The position numbers and the translations under genes are program-made. A stretch of 64,000 nucleotides of DNA, taken from Sphaerochaeta sp. Phil3. GTDB lineage: Bacteria; Spirochaetota; Spirochaetia; Sphaerochaetales; Sphaerochaetaceae. Within the stretch, counting starts at the first letter, position 1. Every line of letters starts with the position of its first letter. Of this stretch, positions 25,643-33,860 are shown one piece after another. A model generated the notes under the pieces. The model was not told where the DNA came from and ran no database searches. It saw nothing but the letters and a program-made list of their open reading frames with translations. The stretch is from contig MSGT01000027.1 in assembly GCA_001940825.1 (NCBI GenBank), positions 1-64,000 of the forward strand, read 5' to 3'.

Positions 25643-26536
25643 GTGAAAATAAAGACAAAGAACATGATCCAAGGATACATTTTCATCCTTCCTATCGTAG
25701 TACTTCTTCTTGCATTGTCGTTCTATCCCCTTCTCAGAACCATATATCTGAGCTTCCAGAACGTAAAGCTCTCGACAATGAACAACATGAAGTTCTCAGG
25801 ACTCAAGAACTACAAAGTCCTCTTCACTAGAGAGGAGCCAAACTTCTTCAAAACAATCCTGCCCAATACCATATACTACGTAGTAGGAAGTGTCGTTGGA
25901 CAGATAAGCATTGGTTTTCTCCTTGCTTTCCTCGTAAACAAGAAGAGCATAAAACTAAGAGGCATCTTCAGATCAATAACGATTCTTCCATGGGTAGTCA
26001 GTGGAATAATAATCTCCATTTCCTGGAGGTTCATGTACGAACCAAGGCTTGGAATCCTCAACTTCCTATTGGGAAAACTTGGAGTTGAGAACCTTCCAAC
26101 ATGGCTCAATGATCCAAAGCTTGTACTTCCATGTCTCATAGTAGCGAATATATGGCATGGTATGCCGTTCAGTTTCATAATCCAGACTTCCGGACTGCAA
26201 AGCATAGACGAAGACATATATGAAGCAGCCGTTATAGACGGAGCCTCTGGTTGGCAGCAGCTCAGATACATAACCCTGCCTCTTTTGAAGCAGTTCCTAG
26301 TCATGAACCTGGTAATGACCAGCATGAACACCATAAACTCGTTCGATCTCATATATGCAACCACAAAGGGTGGTCCACTCTACATGAGTGAGGTCATGGC
26401 CGTACATATGTATAGAAGGGCCTTTGACTTTGGAAAGCTTGGAGAAGGTGCGGCGGTTGCAGTAGTCATACTCATTCTCAACCTGTTCCTGACGATTACC
26501 TATCTCAAACTGAACAGGGAAAAGGTATCCAAATAA
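25643..26536 (+). CDS. Sugar ABC transporter permease (MalF-type)
   Basis: This 297-residue membrane protein has six membrane segments and the inner-membrane-component loop EAAVIDGASGWQQLRYITLP, which docks to the ATPase. The start is GTG with GGAGAG upstream. It pairs with the next gene (12-base gap) to form the translocation pore. No ATP-binding subunit is present in the cluster, so a shared MsmK/UgpC-type ATPase from elsewhere is expected to serve it. Confidence 0.9.
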   Translation: MKIKTKNMIQGYIFILPIVVLLLALSFYPLLRTIYLSFQNVKLSTMNNMKFSGLKNYKVLFTREEPNFFKTILPNTIYYVVGSVVGQISIGFLLAFLVNKKSIKLRGIFRSITILPWVVSGIIISISWRFMYEPRLGILNFLLGKLGVENLPTWLNDPKLVLPCLIVANIWHGMPFSFIIQTSGLQSIDEDIYEAAVIDGASGWQQLRYITLPLLKQFLVMNLVMTSMNTINSFDLIYATTKGGPLYMSEVMAVHMYRRAFDFGKLGEGAAVAVVILILNLFLTITYLKLNREKVSK

Positions 26537-26548
26537 GGAGGCGGAGGA

Positions 26549-27391
26549 ATGATAAGCACGAAAACTTCAAAGAAGATATCCAAGATTGCAATCTACATCG
26601 TACTTGTTGTATTCGCGATCCTAACCCTCACACCACTGTATTGGTTGTTGAGCTCCACGTTCAAGACATCCACAGAGGCCATAGGATACCCTCCAACGCT
26701 GTTTCCAAAGAACCCCACTCTTCAGAACTTTGCAAGGTTGTTCGACGCTAGGAACTTCAACTTCAAATCCTTCTACCACAGCCTGATAGTTTCGTTTGGA
26801 GCAATGGCTTTGAGCTGTATAGTCGCAACCCTTGCAGGCTATGGCCTTTCAAGGCTCAAGTTCCCTGGAAAGAAACTCATAATGGTGGGGATAATGTTCT
26901 TCCAGATGGTTCCGGTATTGGCGCTCATCATACCTTTGTATCAGATATTCTCAACATACAGGCTCTACAACACCCATATTGGACTCATCCTCATCTATGC
27001 AACGTTGTCTGCACCCATGAACACATGGATTCTGAAGGGCTATTTCGACACGATACCCGATGCCATAGAGGAAGCGGCCATGATAGACGGCCTTTCCCAG
27101 CCACAAGCGTTCTTTAGAATAGCCCTTCCAATCGCAGCTCCAGGGTTATCGGCATCGGCCATATTCGCATTCTTCAAGGCTTGGAACGAGTACATTGTGG
27201 CTATGACGCTTACAAGCAGCATGAGACCATATACAGTGGAGCTCTATAGATTCATAGGAGAACAGGGAGAGGTTGACTGGTCACTTCTGGGAACCGCTGC
27301 ATTCATAGCGATCGTCCCAATATTCCTGCTCTTCTCGTTTGCACAGAAGTACTTCATCATTGGGCTCTCCGGAGGGGCTGTCAAATCATGA
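26549..27391 (+). CDS. Sugar ABC transporter permease (MalG-type)
   Basis: This 280-residue membrane protein is the second half of the sugar pore, with six segments and the docking loop EAAMIDGLSQPQAFFRIALP. The closing region FAQKYFIIGLSGGAVKS is typical of MalG-type permeases. GGAGG precedes the ATG. Its stop overlaps the start of the kinase-phosphatase gene by four bases, which ties transport to the processing enzymes. Confidence 0.92.
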   Translation: MISTKTSKKISKIAIYIVLVVFAILTLTPLYWLLSSTFKTSTEAIGYPPTLFPKNPTLQNFARLFDARNFNFKSFYHSLIVSFGAMALSCIVATLAGYGLSRLKFPGKKLIMVGIMFFQMVPVLALIIPLYQIFSTYRLYNTHIGLILIYATLSAPMNTWILKGYFDTIPDAIEEAAMIDGLSQPQAFFRIALPIAAPGLSASAIFAFFKAWNEYIVAMTLTSSMRPYTVELYRFIGEQGEVDWSLLGTAAFIAIVPIFLLFSFAQKYFIIGLSGGAVKS

Positions 27392-29271
27392 CGAAAAACT
27401 CAGGTACGTCCGGAAATGGATCTGTCAGAAAGATAGCTGTAATAGGTGATATGGCACTGGATTTCTCCTATTTTGCGGAGACTTCCAATGAGAGGTCAGT
27501 CGAAACCGGCCTAACGGTCGAGGATGTAAGGAAATACAACTATGACTGCGGAGGAGCTGCAAATCTGGCTGCCGACATAGCCAGCCTTGGAATGCCTTGC
27601 GACATCTACGGTGTGGTGGGTGAAGACATATTCGCAGACATACTGGAGGACAAGCTCAAGGAGCTGTCAGTTGGAACCTGTCACATTGCAAGGCAAAAGG
27701 ATTTCACGACATTCGTCTACCACAAGCACTATGACATGATGGGGAACGAACTTCCAAGGTATGATTTGGGAAAGACCAACAAATATGACCCAAAGGTCCT
27801 TGATGGAATGCTAGAGGACCTTTGCAGAAACATAGGCGAGTATGGAGCAATAGTCATCAATCAGCAGATTCCAAACAGCATACATCTAGATGCTTCCGCC
27901 AATGAATTCAGAAAAGGTCTTTCGAAAACCCTTGAAAACTTCAACGGCTCCGTTTGGGTGGATAGCCGCAATGACATCATGTACCCAAATTCATCCTACA
28001 AATTCAATCTCGTTGAAGCAAAGGCGAAGACGGGAGAAGATCTGGCCCAGAAAGCAGCAGAGCTCTTCCTCAAGAGAAAGCCCTCGCCAAAAGCCGTTGT
28101 GATAACAATGGGAAAGGAAGGTGCGTTTGGAACGAACGGTACAGATTCGTTCAGGATCCTTGGCATAAACGATGTAAAGAAGACGGACCCCGTTGGGGCT
28201 GGAGATGCTTTCCTTGCAGGACTGGTCGCAGCACAGGTAAGAGGTTTGGGTTTGAAGGAAAGCCTTGAATATGCAAATGCGAACGCCTCCATAAGCGCAG
28301 GGGTTCTCTTTTCAACAGGCCATCCAACCCAAGTCCAGACCCAGACCCTGTTGGAGGACCCAGACTACAGGTACAACCCAACACTTGCAAAGGACCCACG
28401 CCTTGCAAGGTATCTTGACGGAACGGACATTGAAATCGTCAATGCTGGGTTCGAACATCCTAAGGCAGGAGAATACCCCAAGGTCGCGATATTCGACCAC
28501 GATGGAACGATATCCACAATGCGTCATGGATGGGAGAAAATCATGCGCAGGATGATGGTTCAAGCCATTGCTGGAGACAGATTTGACTCCATTGCAGCAT
28601 TGGATCTGGACAAGATGTACAGCAGCGTGGATGCAATGATAGAAAAGACCACAGGCATCCAAACCATAGTCCAGATGAGCCAACTCATAGACATGATACG
28701 TGACTATGGATACGTTCCGGAAAACGAAATAAAGACACCGCTTCAATACAAGGACGAATACAGAAGCCTCCTGAACGAACAGCTCAAATGCAAATACAAA
28801 AGATTCGAGGAAGGAATATACAACGTCTACGACCTTACGATGAAAGGAGCCTTGGACTTTCTTGCAGAACTTGGAAAGAACGGAACGAAGGTGTTCCTTG
28901 CAAGTGGAAGCGACTATACGGACGTCAAATACGAAACCCACGCACTTGGATACGATTTATTGTTCACGGGAGGGATCTTTGGATCCGTAAGCAACTTATC
29001 CAAAGACCCAAAGAAGATGGTCATGGGTGAAATAATAAAGAACATAGACGCAGACAGCTCACAGGTCGTGGTCTTTGGGGATGGACCTGTGGAAATGAGG
29101 GAAGCCAAGAAGAGAGGATTCCTCACAGTAGGGATCATAAGCGACGAACATCAGAGATTTGGAATGAACCCAGCAAAGAGAGAGCGGCTCATACTTGCAG
29201 GTGCAGACATCCTCATTCCTGATTTCTCATGGATGAAAATACTGGAAAGCCACTTGGGATGGAGGAAATAG
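27388..29271 (+). CDS. PfkB sugar kinase fused to HAD phosphatase
   Basis: This 627-residue protein joins two enzymes. The first half (about 15-330) is a PfkB/ribokinase-type kinase closest in look to the HldE/RfaE kinase domain: VIGDMALDFSYF, the substrate loop CGGAANLAADIASLGM and the catalytic DPVGAGDAF with Asp273. The second half (about 365-627) is a HAD phosphatase: IFDHDGTIS (Asp370, Asp372), ASGSDYTD, and VVFGDGPVEM. In heptose synthesis a kinase and a HAD phosphatase act in turn on heptose phosphates, and this fusion carries both kinds of activity on one chain. It starts within the end of the MalG-type gene. The precise substrate is unknown. Confidence 0.85.
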   Translation: MTKNSGTSGNGSVRKIAVIGDMALDFSYFAETSNERSVETGLTVEDVRKYNYDCGGAANLAADIASLGMPCDIYGVVGEDIFADILEDKLKELSVGTCHIARQKDFTTFVYHKHYDMMGNELPRYDLGKTNKYDPKVLDGMLEDLCRNIGEYGAIVINQQIPNSIHLDASANEFRKGLSKTLENFNGSVWVDSRNDIMYPNSSYKFNLVEAKAKTGEDLAQKAAELFLKRKPSPKAVVITMGKEGAFGTNGTDSFRILGINDVKKTDPVGAGDAFLAGLVAAQVRGLGLKESLEYANANASISAGVLFSTGHPTQVQTQTLLEDPDYRYNPTLAKDPRLARYLDGTDIEIVNAGFEHPKAGEYPKVAIFDHDGTISTMRHGWEKIMRRMMVQAIAGDRFDSIAALDLDKMYSSVDAMIEKTTGIQTIVQMSQLIDMIRDYGYVPENEIKTPLQYKDEYRSLLNEQLKCKYKRFEEGIYNVYDLTMKGALDFLAELGKNGTKVFLASGSDYTDVKYETHALGYDLLFTGGIFGSVSNLSKDPKKMVMGEIIKNIDADSSQVVVFGDGPVEMREAKKRGFLTVGIISDEHQRFGMNPAKRERLILAGADILIPDFSWMKILESHLGWRK

Positions 29272-30378
29272 ATGAAGCAGTTCGATAGGTTTTCAATGGA
29301 ATACCTTCCAATAGAGGAGCGGTACAGCAAAGTCGATATCACAGAAGCAAGCATGGACCCAAACACCGTCTCCTGCGAACGTATATGTCCAAGGCAACTG
29401 GACTATTTCATTGGGATAGCTGATGAAATCAAAAGAGCCAAGGCCCTTGGAAGTTCAGTTGTATGCGCATTTGGAGCACATGCCATCAAAAACGGAATGG
29501 GAAGAGTTTTGGGAAAGCTCATTGAAGCCGGTTGGTTCACGCATATATGCACCAATGGAGCTGGAATAATACATGACTGGGAGTTCTCCTATGCAGGTAA
29601 AAGCAGCGAAGACGTAAGAGCAAATGTCAAGGAAGGCCATTTTGGAACATGGCAGGAGACAGGACTATACATAAACCTTGCAATCGCAGTGGGAGCCTAC
29701 AATGGTCTAGGATATGCCGATTCCGTGGGGGAACTCATCAGAAACAATGGACTTGAAATACCTTCGAAAGAAGAGTTGGAATCCATAGGATGTGATTCAA
29801 CCCAGAATCTGGAAAAGAGAGCTGCAGCCATAGACCTAATAAGAGAGATGGAAAACTGTGGCATTGAAGCAGGCCGTCTGGAACTTGAACATAGATTCAG
29901 AGACTACAGCCTTCAAGGTTATGTGGGGAGATCCAAAGGAAGATTCACCTGCCACCCAATGTTTGGACATGACGTGATATATACGCACTATGCAAACGAC
30001 GGTGCAGCTATAGGAAGGACAGCCCAAAGGGATTTCCTATCGTATGCAGACAGCATATCCAACCTTGAACACGGGGTCTATCTATCGGTGGGCTCTGCGG
30101 TCATGTCTCCAATGATATTCGAAAAATCCCTTTCGATGTCACGCAACGTAGCGCTCAGAGAAGGAAGAAAGATAGACGACTTCGCAATACATGTAGTGGA
30201 TCTGCAGCCAGCGACCTGGGACTGGTCGAAAGGAGAGCCTCCAGCAGACAATCCCGCCTATTACCTGAGGTTCATGAAGACGTTCAACAGAATGGGAGGC
30301 AGAGTAGACTACAGCTGCTACGACAACAAAGTATTCTTCACCACACTTCTTGCAGTGCTTGAAGGAAAGTACAGATGA
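29272..30378 (+). CDS. Deoxyhypusine-synthase-like protein of unknown role
   Basis: This 368-residue soluble protein starts directly after the previous stop codon. The central part, VVCAFGAHAIKNGMGRVLG followed by AGWFTHICTNGAGIIHD and then a SSEDVR run, resembles the NAD-binding core of deoxyhypusine synthase. That enzyme modifies eIF5A, which bacteria do not have. The rest does not match, notably the second half with RFTCHPMFGHDVIYTHYAND and DLQPATWDW. A sugar-related, NAD-dependent reaction is possible because it sits between the sugar kinase-phosphatase and a ROK kinase. The family similarity is a pattern judgement. Confidence 0.55.
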   Translation: MKQFDRFSMEYLPIEERYSKVDITEASMDPNTVSCERICPRQLDYFIGIADEIKRAKALGSSVVCAFGAHAIKNGMGRVLGKLIEAGWFTHICTNGAGIIHDWEFSYAGKSSEDVRANVKEGHFGTWQETGLYINLAIAVGAYNGLGYADSVGELIRNNGLEIPSKEELESIGCDSTQNLEKRAAAIDLIREMENCGIEAGRLELEHRFRDYSLQGYVGRSKGRFTCHPMFGHDVIYTHYANDGAAIGRTAQRDFLSYADSISNLEHGVYLSVGSAVMSPMIFEKSLSMSRNVALREGRKIDDFAIHVVDLQPATWDWSKGEPPADNPAYYLRFMKTFNRMGGRVDYSCYDNKVFFTTLLAVLEGKYR

Positions 30379-30400
30379 AACTTCAAATGGAGCTTTGACG

Positions 30401-31324
30401 ATGGGAAGATACCTTGGAATAGACATTGGCGGTACAAAGATTGGAGTATCGTTGGGAAACGGAGATGGAATCATAGAGAAACAGACGAAGTTTCCAACAT
30501 ACAGCACTCCAAACGAGAACATAGAAAGGATGGTCGCGGAGGCCAAGGCCTTGGTTCAAGACTGTAGTTCATGCAGTGAATCGGCAAAGGTCAACGCTGT
30601 TGGAATAAGCTGCGGAGGACCTTTGGACAGCAAAAAAGGCATCGTCCTCTCCCCTCCTCATCTTCAAGGATGGCACAACATACCAATAACTCAGATTCTA
30701 AGCGAAGAACTGAGCCTTCCTGTATTCCTTCAGAACGATGCAAACGCCTGTGCTCTTGCCGAGTGGAACTGGGGTAATGCCAAAGGCATGGACAATGCAA
30801 TCTTCATAACGTTTGGAACAGGTTTTGGTGCAGGACTAATCCTTGACGGAAGGCTGTACGAAGGCACTACGGGAATGGCTGGAGAAATTGGACATATACG
30901 AATATCCAAATCAGGTCCGTTCTGCTACGGAAAAAACGGCAGCATAGAGTCCTACTGTTCAGGAGCAGGGATGTCCCTGCTCCATGAACAGCTGTTTGGA
31001 GAAAAGCTTTCAGCAAAGGAAATCTGTTCTCTGGCGTATTCAAACGAAGAGAAGGCTGTAAAGACAATCGAATGCACCGCAAGGAAGCTTGGCTATGCAC
31101 TCTCCATACTAATTGACCTCTTCAATCCCCAATGCATCGTACTTGGCAGCATCTATACGAGGGACATGGACCTTTTCAAGGACATAGCCTTGGAGGTCAT
31201 AAAGGAAGAGACCCTTCCCCAAAGTTCAAGCGTATGCAGGATTCTGCCTTCAGCCTTGGGGGACAAGCTTGGCGATACCGCAGCTCTGGGCGTTGCCAAG
31301 TCATTCTACGAAAAAACGATATAG
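30401..31324 (+). CDS. ROK-family sugar kinase
   Basis: This 307-residue protein has the ROK kinase layout: phosphate loop GIDIGGTKIGVSLG, the CGGPLDSKKG and LPVFLQNDANACALAEW motifs with the catalytic Asp, and GTGFGAGLILDGRLYEGTTG then MAGEIGHIRI. The usual zinc motif CxCGxxGCxE is degenerate here (GPFCYGKNGSIESYC), as in some ROK members. It phosphorylates a hexose or N-acyl sugar. The ATG with GGAG nine bases upstream was chosen over an earlier in-frame start. It lies in the sugar operon between the deoxyhypusine-synthase-like gene and the SIS gene. Confidence 0.85.
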   Translation: MGRYLGIDIGGTKIGVSLGNGDGIIEKQTKFPTYSTPNENIERMVAEAKALVQDCSSCSESAKVNAVGISCGGPLDSKKGIVLSPPHLQGWHNIPITQILSEELSLPVFLQNDANACALAEWNWGNAKGMDNAIFITFGTGFGAGLILDGRLYEGTTGMAGEIGHIRISKSGPFCYGKNGSIESYCSGAGMSLLHEQLFGEKLSAKEICSLAYSNEEKAVKTIECTARKLGYALSILIDLFNPQCIVLGSIYTRDMDLFKDIALEVIKEETLPQSSSVCRILPSALGDKLGDTAALGVAKSFYEKTI

Positions 31325-31351
31325 ACAAATACGACATAGGATGCAATTGCA

Positions 31352-32032
31352 ATGGAAAGGAAGATTCAACCAAACTACAAGGAAAGGGCCACAAAACAGC
31401 TGGACATTCTAATAGAAAGAAGACCAGAGCTGCAAGTTCTTAGAAACAACATCCTCGATGCATACGAACTACTTTTGGAAACCGTCTCCAAAAACGGAAA
31501 GATCCTGATATGCGGAAACGGAGGAAGCTGTGCAGATAGCGACCATATTGTAGGAGAGCTTATGAAAAGCTTCTGCGCCAACAGACCAATCGAAGATGGA
31601 CTTAGAGAGAAACTGCTTGCAATCGACGGCATTGATGGAGAGAGGATTGCAAACGGCCTTGAAGGTGCAATACCAGCGATCAACCTTACCCAACACACGG
31701 CTTTGTCCACCGCTTATGGAAACGACAGTTCAGCTCCAATGGTCTTTGCCCAACAGGTGTACGGCTATGGAAAGGAAGGTGATGCTCTCATTGCAATTTC
31801 AACATCGGGGAACTCCCTAAACGTAGCACTTGCTGCAATCACGGCAAAAGCCAAAGGTATGCGCGTTGTTTCGCTCACCGGCAGCAACACTTCCAGACTC
31901 ACAGCCTTGTCCGACGTATGCCTAAACGTTCCTGAAACCGAGACCTACAGAATACAGGAGCTTCACCTGCCAATCTACCACACACTATGTCTCATGCTTG
32001 AAACGAGCTTCTGGCCGGTAAGCAAACACTAA
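31352..32032 (+). CDS. GmhA-like SIS-domain isomerase
   Basis: This 226-residue protein is a SIS-domain protein of the phosphoheptose-isomerase type: ILICGNGGSCADSDHIVGEL, then NLTQHTALSTAYGND, and ALIAISTSGNSLNVALA. GmhA converts sedoheptulose 7-phosphate to heptose 7-phosphate. Compared with GmhA it has an extra stretch (about residues 75-110, SFCANRPIEDGLREKLLAID onward) around the substrate site, so another ketose phosphate is possible. It is the last gene of the sugar operon. No clear ribosome binding site precedes the ATG. Confidence 0.8.
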   Translation: MERKIQPNYKERATKQLDILIERRPELQVLRNNILDAYELLLETVSKNGKILICGNGGSCADSDHIVGELMKSFCANRPIEDGLREKLLAIDGIDGERIANGLEGAIPAINLTQHTALSTAYGNDSSAPMVFAQQVYGYGKEGDALIAISTSGNSLNVALAAITAKAKGMRVVSLTGSNTSRLTALSDVCLNVPETETYRIQELHLPIYHTLCLMLETSFWPVSKH

Positions 32033-32070
32033 GATCTTACGCTTAAGTATGCGAAGTGCTCTCTTTGATG

Positions 32071-32180
32071 CGTCCTGATGCGCCTTCATACGCCTTGGTA
32101 CGCCCTAGTCCGCCGTAGTCCGCCCTCATACGCCTTACTACGCCCCACTACGCCAACTTGCGCCAACATATGCCCACATA
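32071..32180 (+). repeat. Phased 10-nt repeat array
   Basis: Eleven units of exactly 10 bases, mostly CGCC followed by six variable bases that often end in TA or TG, such as cgccttcata, cgccttggta and cgccttacta. A 10-base period is about one turn of DNA, so the CGCC blocks would all face the same side of the helix. It lies downstream of the sugar operon and before a membrane-protein gene, in an otherwise empty 240-base gap. No palindrome or T run accompanies it. Confidence 0.8.
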
Positions 32181-32273
32181 AATCATCAACACCAACTTTT
32201 CCTTGTGCCACCCCGACTCCAAGTGTTATTCTAATAACAGAATCTTATAGAACCATCAGAGGTCATTCAAAAA

Positions 32274-32921
32274 ATGCCTTTCAAAGCCAGAAGCAAACGA
32301 CTTAAGAAGAATCTCAGGCAACTCAAACGCAAGAAGATAGAAGGCGAAAAATACATAAAAGACTTCTACATAGAGAACGACCTTGCGTTCATTACATGCA
32401 ACGTAAGACGCTACAACGACATAATAGACCCGTTCTCGTCAGAGGGCTACGAATGGCCAAACAAGGACTTCGTCCGTTTCGTGGAGTCCAACGCAGAATA
32501 CATACCCGTCGAATACCCAATAGTCCTTGAAATAAACGGCAAAACCTTCACGGAAAATGAAAAGAACGTAATAAGGGAAACAATCCACGATTACTACGCA
32601 CTCAAAATGGGGGATGCACAGCTTGCAATAGGAGCCAACCGCTGGAAAGCCGTGACACTCATCATAACGGGATGTCTGCTTGCGGTTGGTGTGGATTTGA
32701 TCGCACGATTCACGACGCGACTTCCATTCAGGGAGGCTGTCATCATGCTTTTCTGGCTATTCCTGTGGGAGGGCATCGACTGCCTCATTCTGGATGGTCG
32801 CAGACTACGCGAAAAAAAGACCTATGCCGCCCAAATGGCGAACATTACGGTGTCATTCAGAGACGAGCCCGAGATTACCGAGTTCTCAGACGTAGTGTCG
32901 GACGAGGACGACAGGGAATGA
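32274..32921 (+). CDS. Hypothetical membrane protein
   Basis: This 215-residue protein has a very basic start (about residues 3-25, KARSKRLKKNLRQLKRKK), a soluble middle and two membrane segments near residues 125-165 (VTLIITGCLLAVGVDLIA and EAVIMLFWLFLWEGIDCLIL). The C-terminal tail is acidic. I recognise no named family. It stands alone between the 10-nt array and the reverse-rubrerythrin gene. Confidence 0.65.
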   Translation: MPFKARSKRLKKNLRQLKRKKIEGEKYIKDFYIENDLAFITCNVRRYNDIIDPFSSEGYEWPNKDFVRFVESNAEYIPVEYPIVLEINGKTFTENEKNVIRETIHDYYALKMGDAQLAIGANRWKAVTLIITGCLLAVGVDLIARFTTRLPFREAVIMLFWLFLWEGIDCLILDGRRLREKKTYAAQMANITVSFRDEPEITEFSDVVSDEDDRE

Positions 32922-32963
32922 TGGCCGAAACCGACATTGAAAAAAAAACGTTGCAAGATGTGT

Positions 32964-32992
32964 TTGACAAAGAATTGCAATTTTACTATACT
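32964..32992 (+). promoter_or_regulatory. Strong sigma-70 promoter of reverse rubrerythrin
   Basis: TTGACA (32964-32969), a spacer of exactly 17 bp and TATACT (32987-32992), 85 bases before the start codon. The spacer holds the 10-bp palindrome AATTGCAATT, a possible operator. Confidence 0.8.
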
Positions 32993-33076
32993 GCCCCACT
33001 ATTTTGAGGTATCCTTGAAGCAGCGATGCTTGAAGGTCGCTTGAAAAGACAAAACGAATACACGGAGGAAACGATC

Positions 33077-33646
33077 ATGAAGAAATGGGTATGTCCAATA
33101 TGCGGATACGTACACGAAGGCGACCAGCCACCTGCATTCTGTCCACAGTGCAAGTGCCCTGGAAATAAGTTCACGGAGCAGAAAGGCGAAATGACATGGG
33201 CTGCAGAGCATGTCGTAGGCGTTGGCAAACAGTTTGGAGCCGATGTCCCAGAGGATGTCAGAAACGAAATCATTGCTGGCCTTAAGGCAAACTTCGATGG
33301 CGAGTGCTGCGAAGTTGGAATGTACCTTGCAATGGCAAGGGTCGCCCATCGCGAAGGCTATCCTGAAATTGGAATGTACTGGGAGAAGGCTGGACTCGAA
33401 GAGGCAGAGCACGCTGCAAAGTTCGCAGAGCTACTTGGCGAGGTTCTCACAGACAGCACAAAGAAAAACCTTGAGATGCGCGTAGAGGCAGAGAACGGCG
33501 CAACTGCAGGCAAGACAGAGCTTGCAAAGCTTGCAAAGAAGTACAACCTTGATGCAATCCACGACACCGTCCATGAGATGGCCCGCGACGAAGCCCGCCA
33601 CGGCAAGGCTTTTGCAGGACTCCTTGCAAGGTACTTTGGAAAGTAA
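33077..33646 (+). CDS. Reverse rubrerythrin
   Basis: This 189-residue protein has the rubredoxin domain first ([20 protein letters not shown], paired CPIC and CPQC) and the ferritin-like diiron domain second, the reverse of ordinary rubrerythrin. Diiron ligands sit in [26 protein letters not shown]-type helices and [12 protein letters not shown]. In clostridia, reverse rubrerythrins act as NADH-dependent peroxidase and oxidase and are strongly induced by oxygen. The ATG with GGAGGAA upstream was chosen over one 17 codons earlier. It has its own strong promoter and a terminator. Confidence 0.9.
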   Translation: MKKWVCPICGYVHEGDQPPAFCPQCKCPGNKFTEQKGEMTWAAEHVVGVGKQFGADVPEDVRNEIIAGLKANFDGECCEVGMYLAMARVAHREGYPEIGMYWEKAGLEEAEHAAKFAELLGEVLTDSTKKNLEMRVEAENGATAGKTELAKLAKKYNLDAIHDTVHEMARDEARHGKAFAGLLARYFGK

Positions 33647-33674
33647 GCCCAAATAAGCTTTTTGCAAAAACAAT

Positions 33675-33732
33675 CAAGACTGCTACGAAACCCAAAGGCA
33701 TTGGACCTTGGATAAGTGGCAGTCTTGTTTTT
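33675..33732 (+). terminator. Terminator of reverse rubrerythrin gene
   Basis: CAAGACTGC (33675-33683) pairs with GCAGTCTTG (33719-33727), followed by TTTTT. Inside the loop CCAAAGG and CCTTGG form a second small stem. It ends 18 bases before the 9-nt array. Confidence 0.75.
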
Positions 33733-33749
33733 ACGAGACGAAGGATTCA

Positions 33750-33860
33750 ACAACCGCAACAGACACGACAGATGCTACAATTGGGACAAACGCTACAATC
33801 CCTACACTTGCTACAAGTGCGACACTTGCCACAGACGCTACAGAACGGCTACAGATTGCT
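33750..33860 (-). repeat. 9-nt array left of HUH-enzyme gene
   Basis: On the plus strand, eleven units begin ACA; on the minus strand they read TGT plus six variable bases, most often TGTAGC. Ten units keep a strict 9-base spacing; the one nearest the gene is 11 bases. The array runs right up to the stop codon of the HUH-enzyme gene (33859-33861). Two units, tgtagcatc and tgtagcaag, are identical to units in the array on the other side. Read outward from the gene, both arrays begin with a similar 11-base unit (tgtagccgttc here, tgtaggcgatt there). Confidence 0.8.
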
